Source of the DNA: Paramecium tetraurelia
Lineage: Eukaryota > Ciliophora > Oligohymenophorea > Peniculida > Parameciidae
Length of the DNA: 64,000 bases
Assembly (NCBI RefSeq): GCF_000165425.1
Contig: NW_001799649.1
Span: 127,630 to 191,629 of the forward strand
Direction of reading: 5' to 3'
Both the position numbers and the translations under genes were made by a program. Positions 34,541 through 49,551 of this stretch are shown here, in pieces. Position 1 is the first letter of the stretch. Each line of letters opens with the position of its first letter. Under the pieces are notes generated by a model that was given only the letters and a program-made list of their open reading frames with translations, was not told the origin of the DNA and did not search any database.

Positions 34541-35158
34541 TCATTATACTAATTTAAGGAAGTTAGGTACTCTTTATTATTTGGATGATATTTATTTTCT
34601 ATAATTAAGTATGGCAGCTCTAACTTGATGATTAACTTTTAGATTATTTTTGGAAAGTTTATCATAAAAATTTTAGTACTTATCAGGATCGAAATAAGTA
34701 TCTTTCAAGTGCGAAGGTAAGACTGATGGAGAGCGGAAATATGGATTGTAGATTCTGGGTTCTATCATTTATTGAGGCTCATCGTTTATAATGGCTTGAG
34801 CATTTAATAGTTTTTTTAACACAAAATCAATTTCGTTTCTTCTATCTTGTAACTATTATTATTGTTGCTAATTTTGCTCTATTTTTTTAGGTTATGGTAA
34901 AATTGTTGCATTTGATGATTTTCTACTTAGAATACTTGTTTTATATAGAACTTATTCTTAAACCTTTTCTAAAAGATCTTGAGTACTAGAGTAATGACGA
35001 TCTGTTTAAATAGGTGGTATTTTTTGCTTAATTTTTCTCAGTTATTTTTCTAAAGATTGATTTCTAGCTGTTCTAATTTCTGTGTAATCAGGAGTTGAAT
35101 CTTTTATTGGTTTTGGCATTGGCAAAAATAATAAGTTGGAGTTTTTACGATTGAACAT
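34541..35158 (-). CDS. Hypothetical protein, 205 aa, intronless
   Basis: ATG 35156-35158 to TGA 34541-34543. Basic, Gln-rich and low in hydrophobic residues: MFNRKNSNLLFLPMPKP, LEKQLRKIKQKIPPI, a Q run (QNQQQQQQLQDRRNE), a helical block FVLKKLLNAQAIIND, and a C-terminal YDKLSKNNLKVNHQVRAAI. No recognised domain. It is tightly spaced: 42 nt from the kinase gene end and 66 nt from the DHHC start. Confidence 0.65.
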
Positions 35159-35200
35159 TAAATTTATATATATAGATTAATAGTTATTTAAAAACAGATC

Positions 35201-37085
<1,885 letters not shown>

Positions 37086-38191
37086 TATCTCATTTTGAGT
37101 TATCAAATGGTCTATACTATATTGTTCTTATACATTTTGCATCTAATTCTTGATTCACTACCTTCTCTCCATAACTTATCAATAATAGTAATATTCTATA
37201 TTCTTAATAAACCTATCTCGTGTCCTCACATTGTTGTATACCTTCATTTTTGCGTAGTCTCAATTCTTTCATGCTATATTCACTATATTTTAACAATTAC
37301 AATTTTAATCCTTGTTTCAAATGAATTTCGATGTTTCTTCATATAAGCTTTTTCACACAAACGAGCAACTTATAAGTTTAATTAAACTAATTTCTTTCTT
37401 TATTCAGCATTATGTCTACAAGTTTAATTATGAATATCCATTAAATTAATGTTGATGCTTTAATTGCAAATACGACATATTATCAAATATTCCATTAATA
37501 AAATTATTTAAATACGAAACTATATCAAATTTGAATGTTATAATAACTTATTTAGATATTTGAATTAATACATAAAACAAAAAACTCTATGTATTAGATT
37601 ACTACTCATTAGATTACTACTTGTAATTATAATAAATTTAAAAAATAGAATCAAATATATTACAAAATATGTATTTATTTCATTCATTCTTTTAATTATT
37701 TGAGATATTTCAGGAAATAGTGTGGAACATTGAATTTATTTAAATATATAGATTTTATCTTAATTTAACTTTACATGAATGTTTCTCGTAATTTATATAT
37801 ATATTGCAAGATAAATAAGTTAATTTGTGCTATTTTAATGTTAAAGGATATTTTACAGGTAAATAGTAAATTGAAATTGTCAAATTATAATCAAAACCAC
37901 TTTCATCATATAAGTCAGAAGTTAAAGAGAATGCTTAAAAAGAAAAGTAAAAAATCTAATAAACACATCAGGCAGAATATATGAATAGATAATTTCTCTG
38001 TATAGAGTTATTGATGAATAAATGAATTTGTAATTAGAGTAAAATAAATTAAAGAGAGTAAAAGTAATTCTCTATTAAATTACTTTCACAATCATGTAAC
38101 TTTAAAAGAATCAGAATTGTTTATTTAAAAACAAGACCAAATAATCTTAGTAAAAAAATGAGTAATAAACTTTAAATATATTTATTAGTAA
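37086..38191. other. Spacer with possible 5' exons of the kinase and a small ORF
   Basis: 37086-37342 is protein-like on the minus strand (DKLWREGSESRIRCKMYKNN) and may be N-terminal exons of the kinase. The rest is A+T rich. A plus-strand ORF at 37775-37984 (69 aa, MNVSRNLYIYCKINK, ending in TGA) has no TAA/TAG-Gln codon, unlike real genes here, and is doubtful. Confidence 0.4.
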
Positions 38192-38425
38192 TCATAATTC
38201 TTTCTTGCTCTATTTAGTAGTGATAAGGTCTTCAATCAGTGAATTACAGGAATCTTTGGGTGTTTCATATTAGTCATCAGGTGTCTCATATAAATCAAGA
38301 TTCTTAATTCCTGAAAACTTTTTTGTATATATTTAAGCCAGAGGCGATCCATTATCAAGCTAGGAGATGATGGCATCAAAATCAAACTTTGTTTAAACAT
38401 TAAGGTTCTCGAATTTTCGATTCAT
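38192..38425 (-). CDS. Small acidic protein, 77 aa
   Basis: ATG 38423-38425 to TGA 38192-38194, no intron: MNRKFENLNVQTKFDFDAI, then LDLYETPDDQYETPKDSCN. Two repeats of YETP next to acidic residues are notable. Codon use includes TAA, TAG and CAA Gln, typical of genes here. Function unknown. Confidence 0.6.
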
Positions 38426-38879
38426 TCTATGTATAATGTTAAATATTTTAAATTATTATTCTAATTTTTACAAATTATATTATCTTTTTATAACATAAAT
38501 CTATACTACATTATGTCATTTGAATTGTCATTAAATTAATTGACTAAAATAATATAAAATAATTTTGTCAGATTTAATAGGTATAAATTTATATAATAAT
38601 ATAAAGAAAGAATTACTTTAATTATACCTATTCTCATTATTCCTAATTTAAATAGCTTTTATTGAAATTATAATAAGGATGACAAAAAAAAATATCATTA
38701 ATTCTTCTAATTTTTTAATTTAGGACTAATAATAAAAGCTAAAATAAATCTTAAATAAATTATAATAAGTATTATTATATTTACTCTTGATAATAAAGAT
38801 ATTTTGATTATATGATAAATTGTATGATAAATGTGACTTTAAAATTAGAGTATTTGAAAAATATATAATACAAAATTTT
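38426..38879. other. A+T-rich spacer, ~450 nt
   Basis: Simple A+T sequence with no supported frame or RNA. Confidence 0.6.
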
Positions 38880-40389
38880 TCATTACTTTGATAGATGTTC
38901 CTTAAAGTGAACTTTGATAACTCCTACCTATTTTAGATTTGTTTAGATTCCAACATCATCATTTAATTGATCATCAAAATCATCGAAGTCATCAAAATCA
39001 TTGAGTTTGCTGACTTTTTTTTTTTGATTGTTTTTTACTTCATCCTGATAATACTTATCTCCTCTATCTTCCAAATCTCTAAATTCACCATTTTAAAAGA
39101 TTTATCCTTACAACCTTTGGCCAATCGGTTATCTAATTAGAGAAGATTCTCTAGAGAGAGACTTTTTTGAGTTTTGGCGAGATCTTTGACAATTGCTATC
39201 CTTAAGTCTGGTATTTATTTTAGATACTACTGAAGGTACATAATTTAACACAACAGATGATTATTGTGAACTATATTATTCTATTTAAAACGACTTTCTT
39301 TTTTCACTTTTTTTTAAATCAGGTATTTTCAGATAATCGCCTTATAAATTAGAAACATCAATATCATTAAAAGATTATTATGCCTAATCTGAAGATTTAG
39401 TAGAACTAGTTTAATTATCATTCCAATCAAATTTTCTATCAAAATTGATTCCATTTTGTTATGCAATCTTTTAGAATAGACTAAATAAGTATTTATAATC
39501 TGGAGTAGCTGCGAATTTCAATTTCTATACATAGTCCATATATCTTTAAAATTCTGTTGGAAGTCCCTTACATAATTCTCTCATTTCTATTTCCATTTTC
39601 AGTTTCCCAACTAACCTAGTTTTTTCTCTATCTGAAGAGGAAGTAATATTTTACCATGGTAAAATTCCTATCACATTTAATTAGACAATACCTTTTAATA
39701 AGTAAATGAACACATATCCTAAACTTTCTAAATCATCTCTTCGTGATAATTCATATCCTTTATGAGCTGAGACACTAGCATAACGAGTGGTTCCCATGAA
39801 AGGCTTATTTTCTTAAAATTATCTAATAAATTAAGAATTATATTTACATATGTTAGCCATTAGTACGGTATTTTTTTGATATACCATAATCGACTAGATA
39901 CACTTATTGAGAATCATTTCCTCTTCCCATGAGTATGTTTTCTGGTTTAATATCTCGATGTATAACACCTCTTTTATAGAGGAACATATAAACCTTTTAT
40001 GAACTTCTTCTATGATCGTGAGCAATTATTCTGCTAAGTTACAAATTGTTTTTAATGATAGTTTTCTAAATCTTTTTAAAAAGTGTGCTAAGTCCTTTCC
40101 AAGTAATTGCATCGCCATACAATTTGAATTATATTCATTTCCATACCAATAGAGTTTTGGAACTCCTGAAGATTAATAATATATGTTTACCAACAATTCC
40201 TCTCAATTCTTCTATAATTTATATTTCTCTCTCTAAACTCATTAAATCACTGTTTTCTTTTTCAACTTTAATGGCTACATAATCTCTTGTAACTTTATCA
40301 TGACAGATATAAACAACTCCGAAAGACCCTTTTCTATCAAACATAGTTAATACCTTGGTTTAATTTCTCCTTTTGCACAAATCTTCCAT
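38880..40389 (-). CDS. Casein kinase 1-family protein kinase
   Basis: About 470 aa. CK1 marks: [65 protein letters not shown], the CK1-specific DYGISKKY in place of [28 protein letters not shown] in place of APE, and YLLKGILPWQNI. The C-terminal tail is long, Ser/Gln-rich, and carries an acidic [13 protein letters not shown] repeat (about 38975-39005). Introns 39668-39691 (24 nt), 39823-39847, 39971-39993 and 40166-40190. The 24-nt intron keeps the frame and is inferred from the family alignment. Confidence 0.93.
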
Positions 40390-40562
40390 AATAAATCCTC
40401 CCTTTCTCTTATTGCATTAAAATTAAAAATATATATAAAGCACAAATATTAAATAAGATTTATAAAAGAGAGATTCCATTATTAGAATTTAATTAACTAA
40501 AAATGGTAATTTAATAATATTTTTAATTTATACATGTTCCGAGTTTGTAGATGATAATAATA

Positions 40563-43530
40563 TCATTCTTCATCTTCATCATCAACAATAAAATTATTCA
40601 TAGATCCTAGAGAATCTTCATCAATTGACTTCTCTTCATCTAATTATCTTTTTTTTGTCCCTTTTTTAGCTTATTTTTTGGTTTGTTTTTTTGTTTTCTT
40701 AACTTTTGAACCTCTTGTATTTTCTTCTTCATTTTTGTTTTCTTCTTCTTCAATCTCTTTTTAAGACTATTCAACTAATGGTGCCTCTTCACCAATTAAA
40801 GGATTATAATTTTCACTCTAATATATAATTAAAAATACATACCAAATATCTTTCAGCATTGACTTATCTTTTAGCTGCTTTTTCCTTTAATATTACATGT
40901 CTTTTATTATACATTTTTGTTAATTGCGTTTTGACTTGAGCGTTAATAGTGCTCAATAAATTATCCTTCAATGGGTTGAATACTTAATCATGAAGATCTT
41001 CTTTCAATTAATCAGGAGTAATTCGATATTCTTCCATAATTTAAACTACACTCCAAACAGCATCTTTATCATTTCGAACTATTTTTAATTCTAAAAATTG
41101 TTTTATCAACTAAAACAAATAGTGAGAATACAATCTGATATCCGATGTCAAATAAGTAATTGGAGCTATTCTATTTTTTATTTAATGTCCTTCCCTTCTA
41201 ATTTTACTGGCAGTTGAATTCTTTCCCAACCATTATGGGAATTTTGGAAAATCCATCTATTCCCCAACAATACACGAAGGATAGACACTTGATAAGAATC
41301 CAAAGGATGGCATTAATGACCATTGTTGATCTCTTCGAATTTTCTTTGATATTATATCTCCTTCAGCTATTAATTCAGCTGCTTTAGCAACATTATTAAT
41401 ATCTGAATGATGCGATAAAATGTAACTGTCTTAAATAATAAGAGGAATTAAGTCATAATCTAAGAAGAACATGTCCAGCATATCTCTTAGTGACATCTAT
41501 CTTCTTTGATTTCTATTGAGTAAACTTAAAGCTGCATTAAATGTATTAAAAACACAGACTTTATCTTTTTTGAATGCATTCGGTTAGAACATCTTTGCTT
41601 TTGATTACAATTTTTATAATTCCAACATATTAATACTTTATCTGATATCACAATCAAAGCATATAGCCAATTTTTCGAGATCTTCAAGATTCATATTTAT
41701 ATTCTCTTATTCACAAATGTATTTTAATCTTTTTGCAACTGATTTTGCATCTGGCTTCTAAAATTTAATACTATAACAATGAGCTAACAACGATTTTAAT
41801 TTTTAGTTGTCAATATCATTACAAATACAAACAATTGGAACTCGAGTGGATTTTATACATTCTATTAAAGCCGATATTCCACCTCTATCTGATCCAGTCA
41901 TTCCATCTACTTCATCCATTACAATTATAAAGTCCTTGTTAGGTCTAAATAGATTCATAAGCACACTGTTGTCAACCAAATCATTTAATACAGATCTCAA
42001 ACTTCCTTTGTTTCTCTTGTCTGATGCATTGTTTACTATTAATTTCAATCCTAAAGCTTCGGCTACTAATCTTACCATTGAAGTCTTACCAATTCCTGGA
42101 GGACCACTTATTATACATGCTTTAGACCTTAATTTATAAATATATAAATACGTAATATTTCCAACAGGTTAGAATCTACCCATTTTTAGGGGTATAAATC
42201 TTTTCTTCTATTTCTAATTTTATTCCTCTGCTGAATTTGGATGCTAGAATTTGTATATCCAATCATTCAATTGAGTTACACTTGATTTATTATCAACTAA
42301 ATCAGACAATAATTTTGGCATGTATTTATCAGCTAAGCTAAGATTCTTATCTAAATTTACATTCTCTGGCTAATCCTATTTCTTGGATCCTGATTTCTTG
42401 TACAATTTAGATAAATTCGAGTCCGGAAAAATCTCTTCCATTCCAACACCTATTTTATCAATAAGCCAATCATTTAGCTCACTTTCTCTTACAATCTTTG
42501 TTCCTTTTTTTGTAGCCTCTTTAAATTTATTGCCTTCTTCTCCTTTTCTTCCATCTTCTAACTTGTCTGCCACAATTAAATAGCTAGTCTTCCCAGAAAT
42601 ACTGCCAGTGACCTTAGCTCCATTATTCTTTAAGAACTACTCCAGTTTGTCCCTACTGCAAACATTTAATAAACCACTCAAAACGATTGTTAAACCCTTA
42701 AGTAAATCTGGATCATTTTTAAATTCTGGTTGATGTTCTTATTCAATTTACTTTTTATTTTCAGGCTTTAAGACTTTTGAGTTTTGTTTTTCCCATGTGA
42801 TGTTGACAGCTCCTTTCTTTTTTTTAGCTTATGGTTATTATTCAATTTGGATTTCAAAACTTTATTTTATATCAGGTCCTAAGTGTCTAGGTGATGTGCT
42901 TTTATTATTTTTATCCAAACCTATCCTATTTAATTTTTCAATTATTTCATTTCCGCTGTCCTAATATGGATCTTATTTTTGTCTGTATGTTTATTGTTAT
43001 TACGATTATGGTTGAATTTGCTATTAAGATTGTTATTTATTCTTATACTATTCTTAGATTTTTCTCTCTATTTCAAATTATTCTTGAATATTAATATCAT
43101 CAACATTAATGTCATTAGATCGTTTTATTATGGATTCTTTTAATTTTCCTTATGAACCTTATGAGGGATTAAGAAGAACACTTTTTCCAAAAAATTAAAA
43201 TAGATTTGGTTAATTAGGTTAATTAGGCTATCTTTGAGCGGATGGCTTTTTTTATGATTATGATAAATTCTAGGGTTAATTAGTTTTGGACTAATTTTAA
43301 TTAGGAAACACATCAGAAATCTGTGGTGTTTATTTTTCCCCCATTGATTATTGAGTTTATTTTTAAGCTTATTATTATTGCTGCTTTTATTTTTGTTAAC
43401 CATTTTTGCTTTTGGCATCGTACTTATAATTGTTAAGATTATACTCTTCTTCAATATCTGAAAGAACTTCTGTATGATTTGATTTACTCTCAGGTGAATT
43501 ACGAATTAACCTTTTTCGGGAATTGCTCAT
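40563..43530 (-). CDS. RFC1: Replication factor C large subunit
   Basis: Clamp-loader subunit that loads PCNA, about 970 aa. The Gln-rich N-terminus holds a PCNA-binding PIP box, QPNLFQFF. Next comes a BRCT domain (GLTIVLSGLLNVCSRDKLEQ, then GSISGKTSYLIV). The AAA+ module has Walker A SGPPGIGKTS, LKLIVNNASDKRNK, Walker B IIVMDEVDGMTGSDRGG and sensor CICNDIDN. The RFC1-specific C-terminal domain follows (DYDLIPLIIQDSYIL, MPSFGFLSSVYPS). The tail is Lys/Glu rich and ends MNNFIVDDEDEE. Introns 40818-40842 (25 nt) and 42128-42151 (24 nt). Length and domain order match the eukaryotic family. Confidence 0.96.
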
Positions 43531-43551
43531 AATTATATTAATAATATATAA

Positions 43552-46500
43552 TCATTCTTAAATTTCTTCATATTAATTATTAAAATACTATTCAGTTTCC
43601 AACAAATAAATTTACCATGCTATTAAAATGGGCTTCTTTTGTTCAGGATTACTTACTATATGATCATCCAAGACAGATAAGATTTCAAGCCATTTGTTTT
43701 TAAATTCCTCATCCAATTTAGATTGATTAATCTTGTCTATTTAAGTTTAATATTCAAAAGCCCAATTCTCTCTCAGCAATCCAAATTTCTATTCAACTTC
43801 CTCAGGATCTAATTTATATTTATGATATGTACTTTAAACATTCAAGAAATTATTCTAAGAATTATCGCTAAATATATCTAATTCTAAGCAAAGAATTGAA
43901 AAACGATCAAATGACAGATACTTCTCTCCATCACACACCAAATCAGCATTTTCTTAAAATTTGCTAGATAATTTAGCTTCATCATATTTTTAATTCTCTA
44001 TATATTTATTTAAAGTTAACCATTCTTCTAAATTGCACATACCATTTCCATCTAAATCGCTTGCATTAAATGCATTTATTACAAATGTTTATATATTTTA
44101 TACATTATCTCTAAACAATCTTAATACTTTCAGCATCATCTAATCAAAATCTAAGACTCCATCTCTATTTTATTATGTAACATCCTTCTCTACAATTGAG
44201 TCTAATTCTTTTTTAAGCTATATGTATTTATCTTGAGATTTAAAGTAATATAAAGATTCTAAATAAGCCAAAGCTCTGATATAAGGAACAAATTGTTGAG
44301 TATTGGCTTCATTATTCTTTATAGTTGTGCCATAATTACTCATACTATTAATTAAATCCAATGCCTCTAAATATTTCTTTTATTCTTCTAAACTGAAATT
44401 AGAACTTTCCTCCAATAATCCTAAAAACTTTGCAAAAACATTTACTCTCACAATGGCAATATTTTTTTGTATCGAGATTAATAGAATCAAAAATTTTTAT
44501 TCGGTGACTTTTGTGTATCCAAATTATTTTAGATAATAATTATATATAAAGGATGCCATATCTTAATCTTTCAATAATTTATTTTCTTTTTAACTTTAAA
44601 GTTTTTCTTAGTATAAGGTTGTTATATATTTTAACACTAATTTTATAGGGATCGTATTTTAAATCTATCCTATTTTCTTTTGCCTTATTTTCTCAATTAA
44701 AAATTTAGATTAATTCTTCTAAAAATCATATGATATTGTTATCTAATATAAAATCTATAGTGTTACTCTCTATCCTAATAATGGACCTTTGCCTACTGTT
44801 GTTTATGATGTTTCTTTTTGCTTGTTCCCCCCAACTGCTTTGACATCAACCAATTTAATTTAATTCTACTCTAAATTTTAGTTGTCAAGATAATTCTTTT
44901 CAGATTTTGTCTAATGCAATTTTCCTGTTATCTCACTTATATTGAGCTTCAATTATAAATTATCGATTTCAAGTTTTTAATTTAATTTAGTTACACCATC
45001 AATATTCTAATAATTCTCTTATAATTATTAATTTAATTCCTCAATCTAATTATTCAATTGAGCGATTCTAAATTTCTGAAAATTAATGAATTAAACTATT
45101 TATTTCTGTTTAAATTCAGAAGGTCTATGAGTTGATTATTTTATAGATTATCGATGCATTATTGATTATCTGGTCGTTTATTAAGATTATGGTTTAATGT
45201 TTTTGAAATCTAAATAAGTTATAATGATTACCATTAGATTTTATAGATGAATCAGAAAGAATTTCATAATTTAATGGAGTATTTGTGCATTCAGTTTAGT
45301 TTTAGATCATCTCATCTAAATTTATTTAATAATTATTCTATTAATTAAAATTGTTGAATTCCAAAGCCAAATTCATTATTTCTTGTGAAATATCTTCATA
45401 CTTATAATCAATCAATTAAAGGTCTGTTTAAACTTCTTAATCTTTATAAAAGTTAATTAGCAAATCATCCTGAACTTAAATCTCTACGGATCTTATTTCT
45501 ATTATTTTCTCTTAATTAATTTCTACCTAATTCAATGAATAACTATCATGATTTAGAGTATTATTAGAGGAAAGTGATCTCTTACTTGTTTATTATTATT
45601 ATTATATAATCAATTAATTCAATTGTGTTAATGATTTATCTTTACCCAAAGGAGATTCTGATCCTTTACTTTATCTTTTATCCAATTTCTATATTTTATT
45701 TTCATAAAATTATAATTTAACCTACATAGCTTAATTGTCCAAATCTATTAATCTATATTTTTTAGCCTTGCTCTCAAACTCAAGATTTTTCTATTTCATT
45801 TATTTTATTAAATTGCGTTCATTATTGAGTTAATCTCGTTATTCAGCCATTATTTTAGAACCTTCCATCTTGATTTTATTACACTCATTTTTTAATTCCT
45901 CTATTTATTCTTTTAGAAACAGGATCTCAATCTTTTACTATTTAATAATTCCTTCCAATTCATTATTCTAATATATTTCTGATTACTTGTAATTATTTGC
46001 CTATAATTTATAAATACCCATATGATTCAATTGCACTTCTCTCATAAATATTTAAAATAACAATCCTAATTCTTTAAAGTCTTCTTGTAATTATGTTGTT
46101 ATAAATAATTCCATTTTAGATAACACCTCTTATTTATTTAAACCATTGACTTAAGATAAAAATTATCTTTCAGCCTCTTTAATCAACATTCTTTTGTTTT
46201 CATCTGAGTTGATTGTGACTCCCTTTTCAAATGGAATTACAGACACTAATTTCCTTGAATAGGTTGTTCCTAAACCTTTAATTTTAAATCCAGATGAATT
46301 CTATGTTGTCCGCAATTGATTTTAAGATTATTTATTTCGCTGATCTAAAAACTAAAATGTTGCTATCAAATAATATTGGAACTTACATTATCTATTACGA
46401 GTTTATTCCAAAAATTCAGTCAATATTTTTTTACAATTCTAGGTTCCTCTTTCATTTTCACATATGCTGGTATTATAATGGCTTCGAGATGTTTAACTAC

Positions 46501-46588
46501 CTACTTTAGAAGTTTATTTTCTCTAAATAGATTTACTTGAGCTAGCACCAAATAGAGATTTATCATTTAGATAGCCATTTCTATCCAT
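43552..46588 (-). CDS. Long coiled-coil protein with C-terminal EF-hand
   Basis: About 1,000 aa. It starts MDRNGYLNDKSLFGASS. A Ser/Gln-rich head is followed by coiled coils (EILFLKEQIEELKNECNK, then FRIAQLNNQIEELNQQL). A C-terminal half of globular helices contains one canonical EF-hand loop, DLDGNGMCNLEE, flanked by helices (AFNAS, WLTLNKYIEN), and a second, degenerate loop (NRDGVLDFDQ). A Ca2+-responsive cytoskeletal or ciliary protein is a reasonable guess. A 22-nt intron at 45210-45231 is required; a 21-nt in-frame intron at 45076-45096 is possible. It ends 21 nt from the start of RFC1. Confidence 0.75.
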
Positions 46589-47615
46589 TATTTGTTAAGA
46601 TAAACTAAATTAATATATATTTCTAATTATCATAATGAATTAAGATATTTCTAATTTAGTGAATGCTTTCATATTGAATAAAGAATAATCGAATACTAAT
46701 CTAAACTTTAAAACATAAAATAAATGTAATAAATATTAATCTCTACATCTAACCTGGATATATGCAAAAATCTTAGATCTAAAAATTATATTCCTTAATT
46801 TTAATATTTATACTCTTTAATTAGAACAAGCACATTTGAAATGAATGCTACAATTTTTATCATTATCATCATTATTTTAGAATATGAATTTTTTTTTTAT
46901 ATATATTTAGCTGTTAAATTAATAAATAATGAATTCTGTTTAGTAAAAACAATATATATCTCTAATTCTCATTTTCTCAAATTACCATAAATAACCCATA
47001 AGAGTATGTTATTGAATTAAAATATGGTCTAAAATTATAAAACAAACATTTGCGAATTGAATAACTCCTTATTTACACAGGCTTCACAATTTATCATAAA
47101 TAATCCGAAATGTGCATTTTCTTTAACTCAATATGAGCCATAAAATTAATTAAAATATTCACGTTAAATCAATATGTAATTTTATTATAACAAAAATTAT
47201 GATACATTAAATCATTATTTCACATTTTTAGTTAGGATATTTAATATTATTATTATCTGATTTTGAAGTTAGTGATGTTAATTGTTTAAATAGAAGATAT
47301 ATGAATTAATCGATACTTTTAATATCGGTATTTCAATAAAATCAATGTTAATAATTTCTATACAATATTAATTCAATTTAATAAGATATTTTTTATTTAT
47401 ATTAATGTATTTTGTTTTGATATTTCTTTAACACCCTAATGCAAAATTCATTATTTTTAATTCAAACTGTTATAAAGACTACTATGGGGTGCAATCTATA
47501 AAAATAAAAGAATAAGTAACCAACTCTTGGATTATCAGTATTTATATTTTAAAATAAACATAGATCTAACAAACAGAATTACATTGTAATGAATAAATAT
47601 AAACTCCAGATACCA
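46589..47615. other. A+T-rich gene-free stretch, ~1 kb
   Basis: No protein-like frame on either strand. Lies between divergent genes. Simple A+T sequence with scattered palindromes of A/T only. Confidence 0.6.
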
Positions 47616-47617
47616 TG

Positions 47618-47990
47618 GATATGTCCAGTCTTAAATAACACAATATTATAGTCTTAAAGAAACTACTTGCTTCTTCAAGTCTGAATGTTGATCAAATTGT
47701 TAAACCTCCATTAAAAAAATACTCGCATTCCACCTTAAGTAGAAGTAGAAGATAATGATTAAATTGATTTTAAGGATGTACATTGTTTTTAAACTATAAT
47801 TAAATAATATTAACTCAAATGGATTAGTCAAGTTTAGTTTAAAACCGAAAAAAGATATAGGAAATAGATGCGGTGAAGGCTTTAATTATAGTATAGTTAC
47901 TTTGTAAATTGTATCTACTTAGCTTTCTTTATCGCAATTCTAAATAAATCAAGTAATAAATTTACAAGTATTTAAAATCATATATTTGAT
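47618..47990 (+). CDS. Coding-like exons upstream of the 48.0-kb gene, model unresolved
   Basis: From ATG 47618 the frame reads MDMSSLKQHNIIVLKKLLAS up to KPPLKKY; in the next frame from 47710 it reads NTRIPPQVEVEDNDQIDFKD, then IIKQYQLKWISQ. A 23-nt intron (about 47828-47850) then joins cleanly to IQEIDAVKALIIVQLLCK and SFLYRNSKQIKQQ, with TGA near 47990. The two first blocks meet at an A7 run, so an indel there or a missed intron would explain the shift. It may be the 5' part of the next gene, which starts only 12 nt after the last TGA. Confidence 0.4.
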
Positions 47991-48001
47991 GTGAAATATT
48001 A

Positions 48002-49500
48002 ATGATAAAATTATTGAAGTAATTTTAATTAATAAGGAACACCTAAAAAATAAATTTAATTGCTTGTTGCCCTTTTACGAGTAGCTATAAACAAGAGGCA
48101 AATATTGTATTGTGTGATGCCTTAAATGCTCTTATGGAAGAAAATTATAAAAATTCTAAATTAGATATTTTATCAGAATATTACACAAAAATATGGGAAG
48201 GTAGATTGGGATTAGTTGAAAATAAGATATTATTCTGTTAATTTTTGGAAAATTCAAATTAAATATTGCGTAAAGAATTTGCCATTGATAAAATTGAAAA
48301 GGATGATAATATTAGAATTAATAAATCCCTAAAAATATTTCATGTATTTAACACTATTACTGAACTATAAATAATAAGATGGGAAGGTATTTAGGATCTA
48401 TTTCAATGGATTAGAAATGAAAGCACATACGAATTATTCTAGAGAACAAACAAATTACATATATATCTCAAATATATACATTTATTATACGTCAATCAGT
48501 ATGATATTTTGGAATTTCACAAAAGGGTAGAGGATGCTTTATTTCAATTTAAGAAGGCAACACCATAATTTGTGGATGAAAGATTAGAATACTATAATGC
48601 TATAAATATGTTAAGATAATTCGATAGAATAGAAAAAGCACATTTAAAGATGACTATTTTGGAATTGAGTAAATTGGAAAATAGATAAATAGGATATTCA
48701 CTTGAGCAATTAGATATATTATCATAATATATCAATTTAGTATGTGAGGTGTTTTTTCCAAATCTATTATAAGACAGAGATATTTTCAATTTTGTTTAAG
48801 AGGAAGAAGAAGAAGAAGACGATGAGGAAAATAATTAGGATGATTACACTTTAATTGAACCATTAAATAGATTAATTAGATTATTTTTATAATAAGATGC
48901 ATTCTATTACAAAAGATCTATTTCGAGCTATAGAGATAAATTAGTTTAGAAAGAGGGATATGTAGATTTAGTTGATCCAGTTAAATGGAGACAACTTATG
49001 TCTGTATCTAAAGGATTATGGGTCTTGACTGATGACAATAAACATGATAGATCTTGCATAGATCTGTTAGAAAATGCAATTTTTAGAAAATTGGAAACTG
49101 ACACCGCATCAATAACTGATGGAATTTAAATCATCAAATATATTTAGGATATCCAAGAAATGAGATAGGGTCATCAATTTTTAGTAAATAGTTACAATAA
49201 ATTTAGATAATGAAATCTATTTGTGATTAAATTAATAATTAGGAACTTTAAGATTTATCAATTACACGATAAAATCTTCCAAGTTTATTACATTAAATGT
49301 TGACTTTGGAAAGAAAAGCAGAGGAATTTGAATTGGCTTTTATTTAACCTGCTTTATATAGATTAGAAACCTGGATTAAAGAGGCTAAATTTGATTAAGA
49401 ATTAAAAATGTGTGATTGGTATGATCTCTCTTTAGTAATAAAAAAACACTAATATAATGAAATAGAGGACTATGTTAACAAAAAATTAGAGTAAGCATGA
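48002..49500 (+). CDS. Hypothetical helical protein, 491 aa
   Basis: ATG 48002 was chosen because the frame is open and coding-like from there; upstream exons may belong to it. Mostly helical: ANIVLCDALNALMEENYK, RINKSLKIFHVFNTITEL, YLKYIHLLYVNQYDILEF, then an acidic run (EEEEEEDDEENNQDD) and a C-terminal helical part (LTLERKAEEFELAFIQPAL). One 23-nt intron at 49184-49206. I do not recognise the family. The N-terminus (MIKLLKQFQLIRNTQKI) could be a mitochondrial presequence, but that is weak. Confidence 0.65.
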
Positions 49501-49551
49501 ACATAGATTTATAATATATATTAAAGTCATCATTATTAAATAATTTTAATT

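Noticed and set aside
37095..37346. Hydrophobic plus-strand ORF, 83 aa
   Set aside because: The minus strand of the same stretch is more protein-like and may be 5' exons of the Greatwall-like kinase; the plus frame has no TGA end at its apparent stop.
41807..42139. Plus-strand ORFs over the RFC1 AAA+ region
   Set aside because: Antisense to Walker A/B-containing RFC1 sequence.
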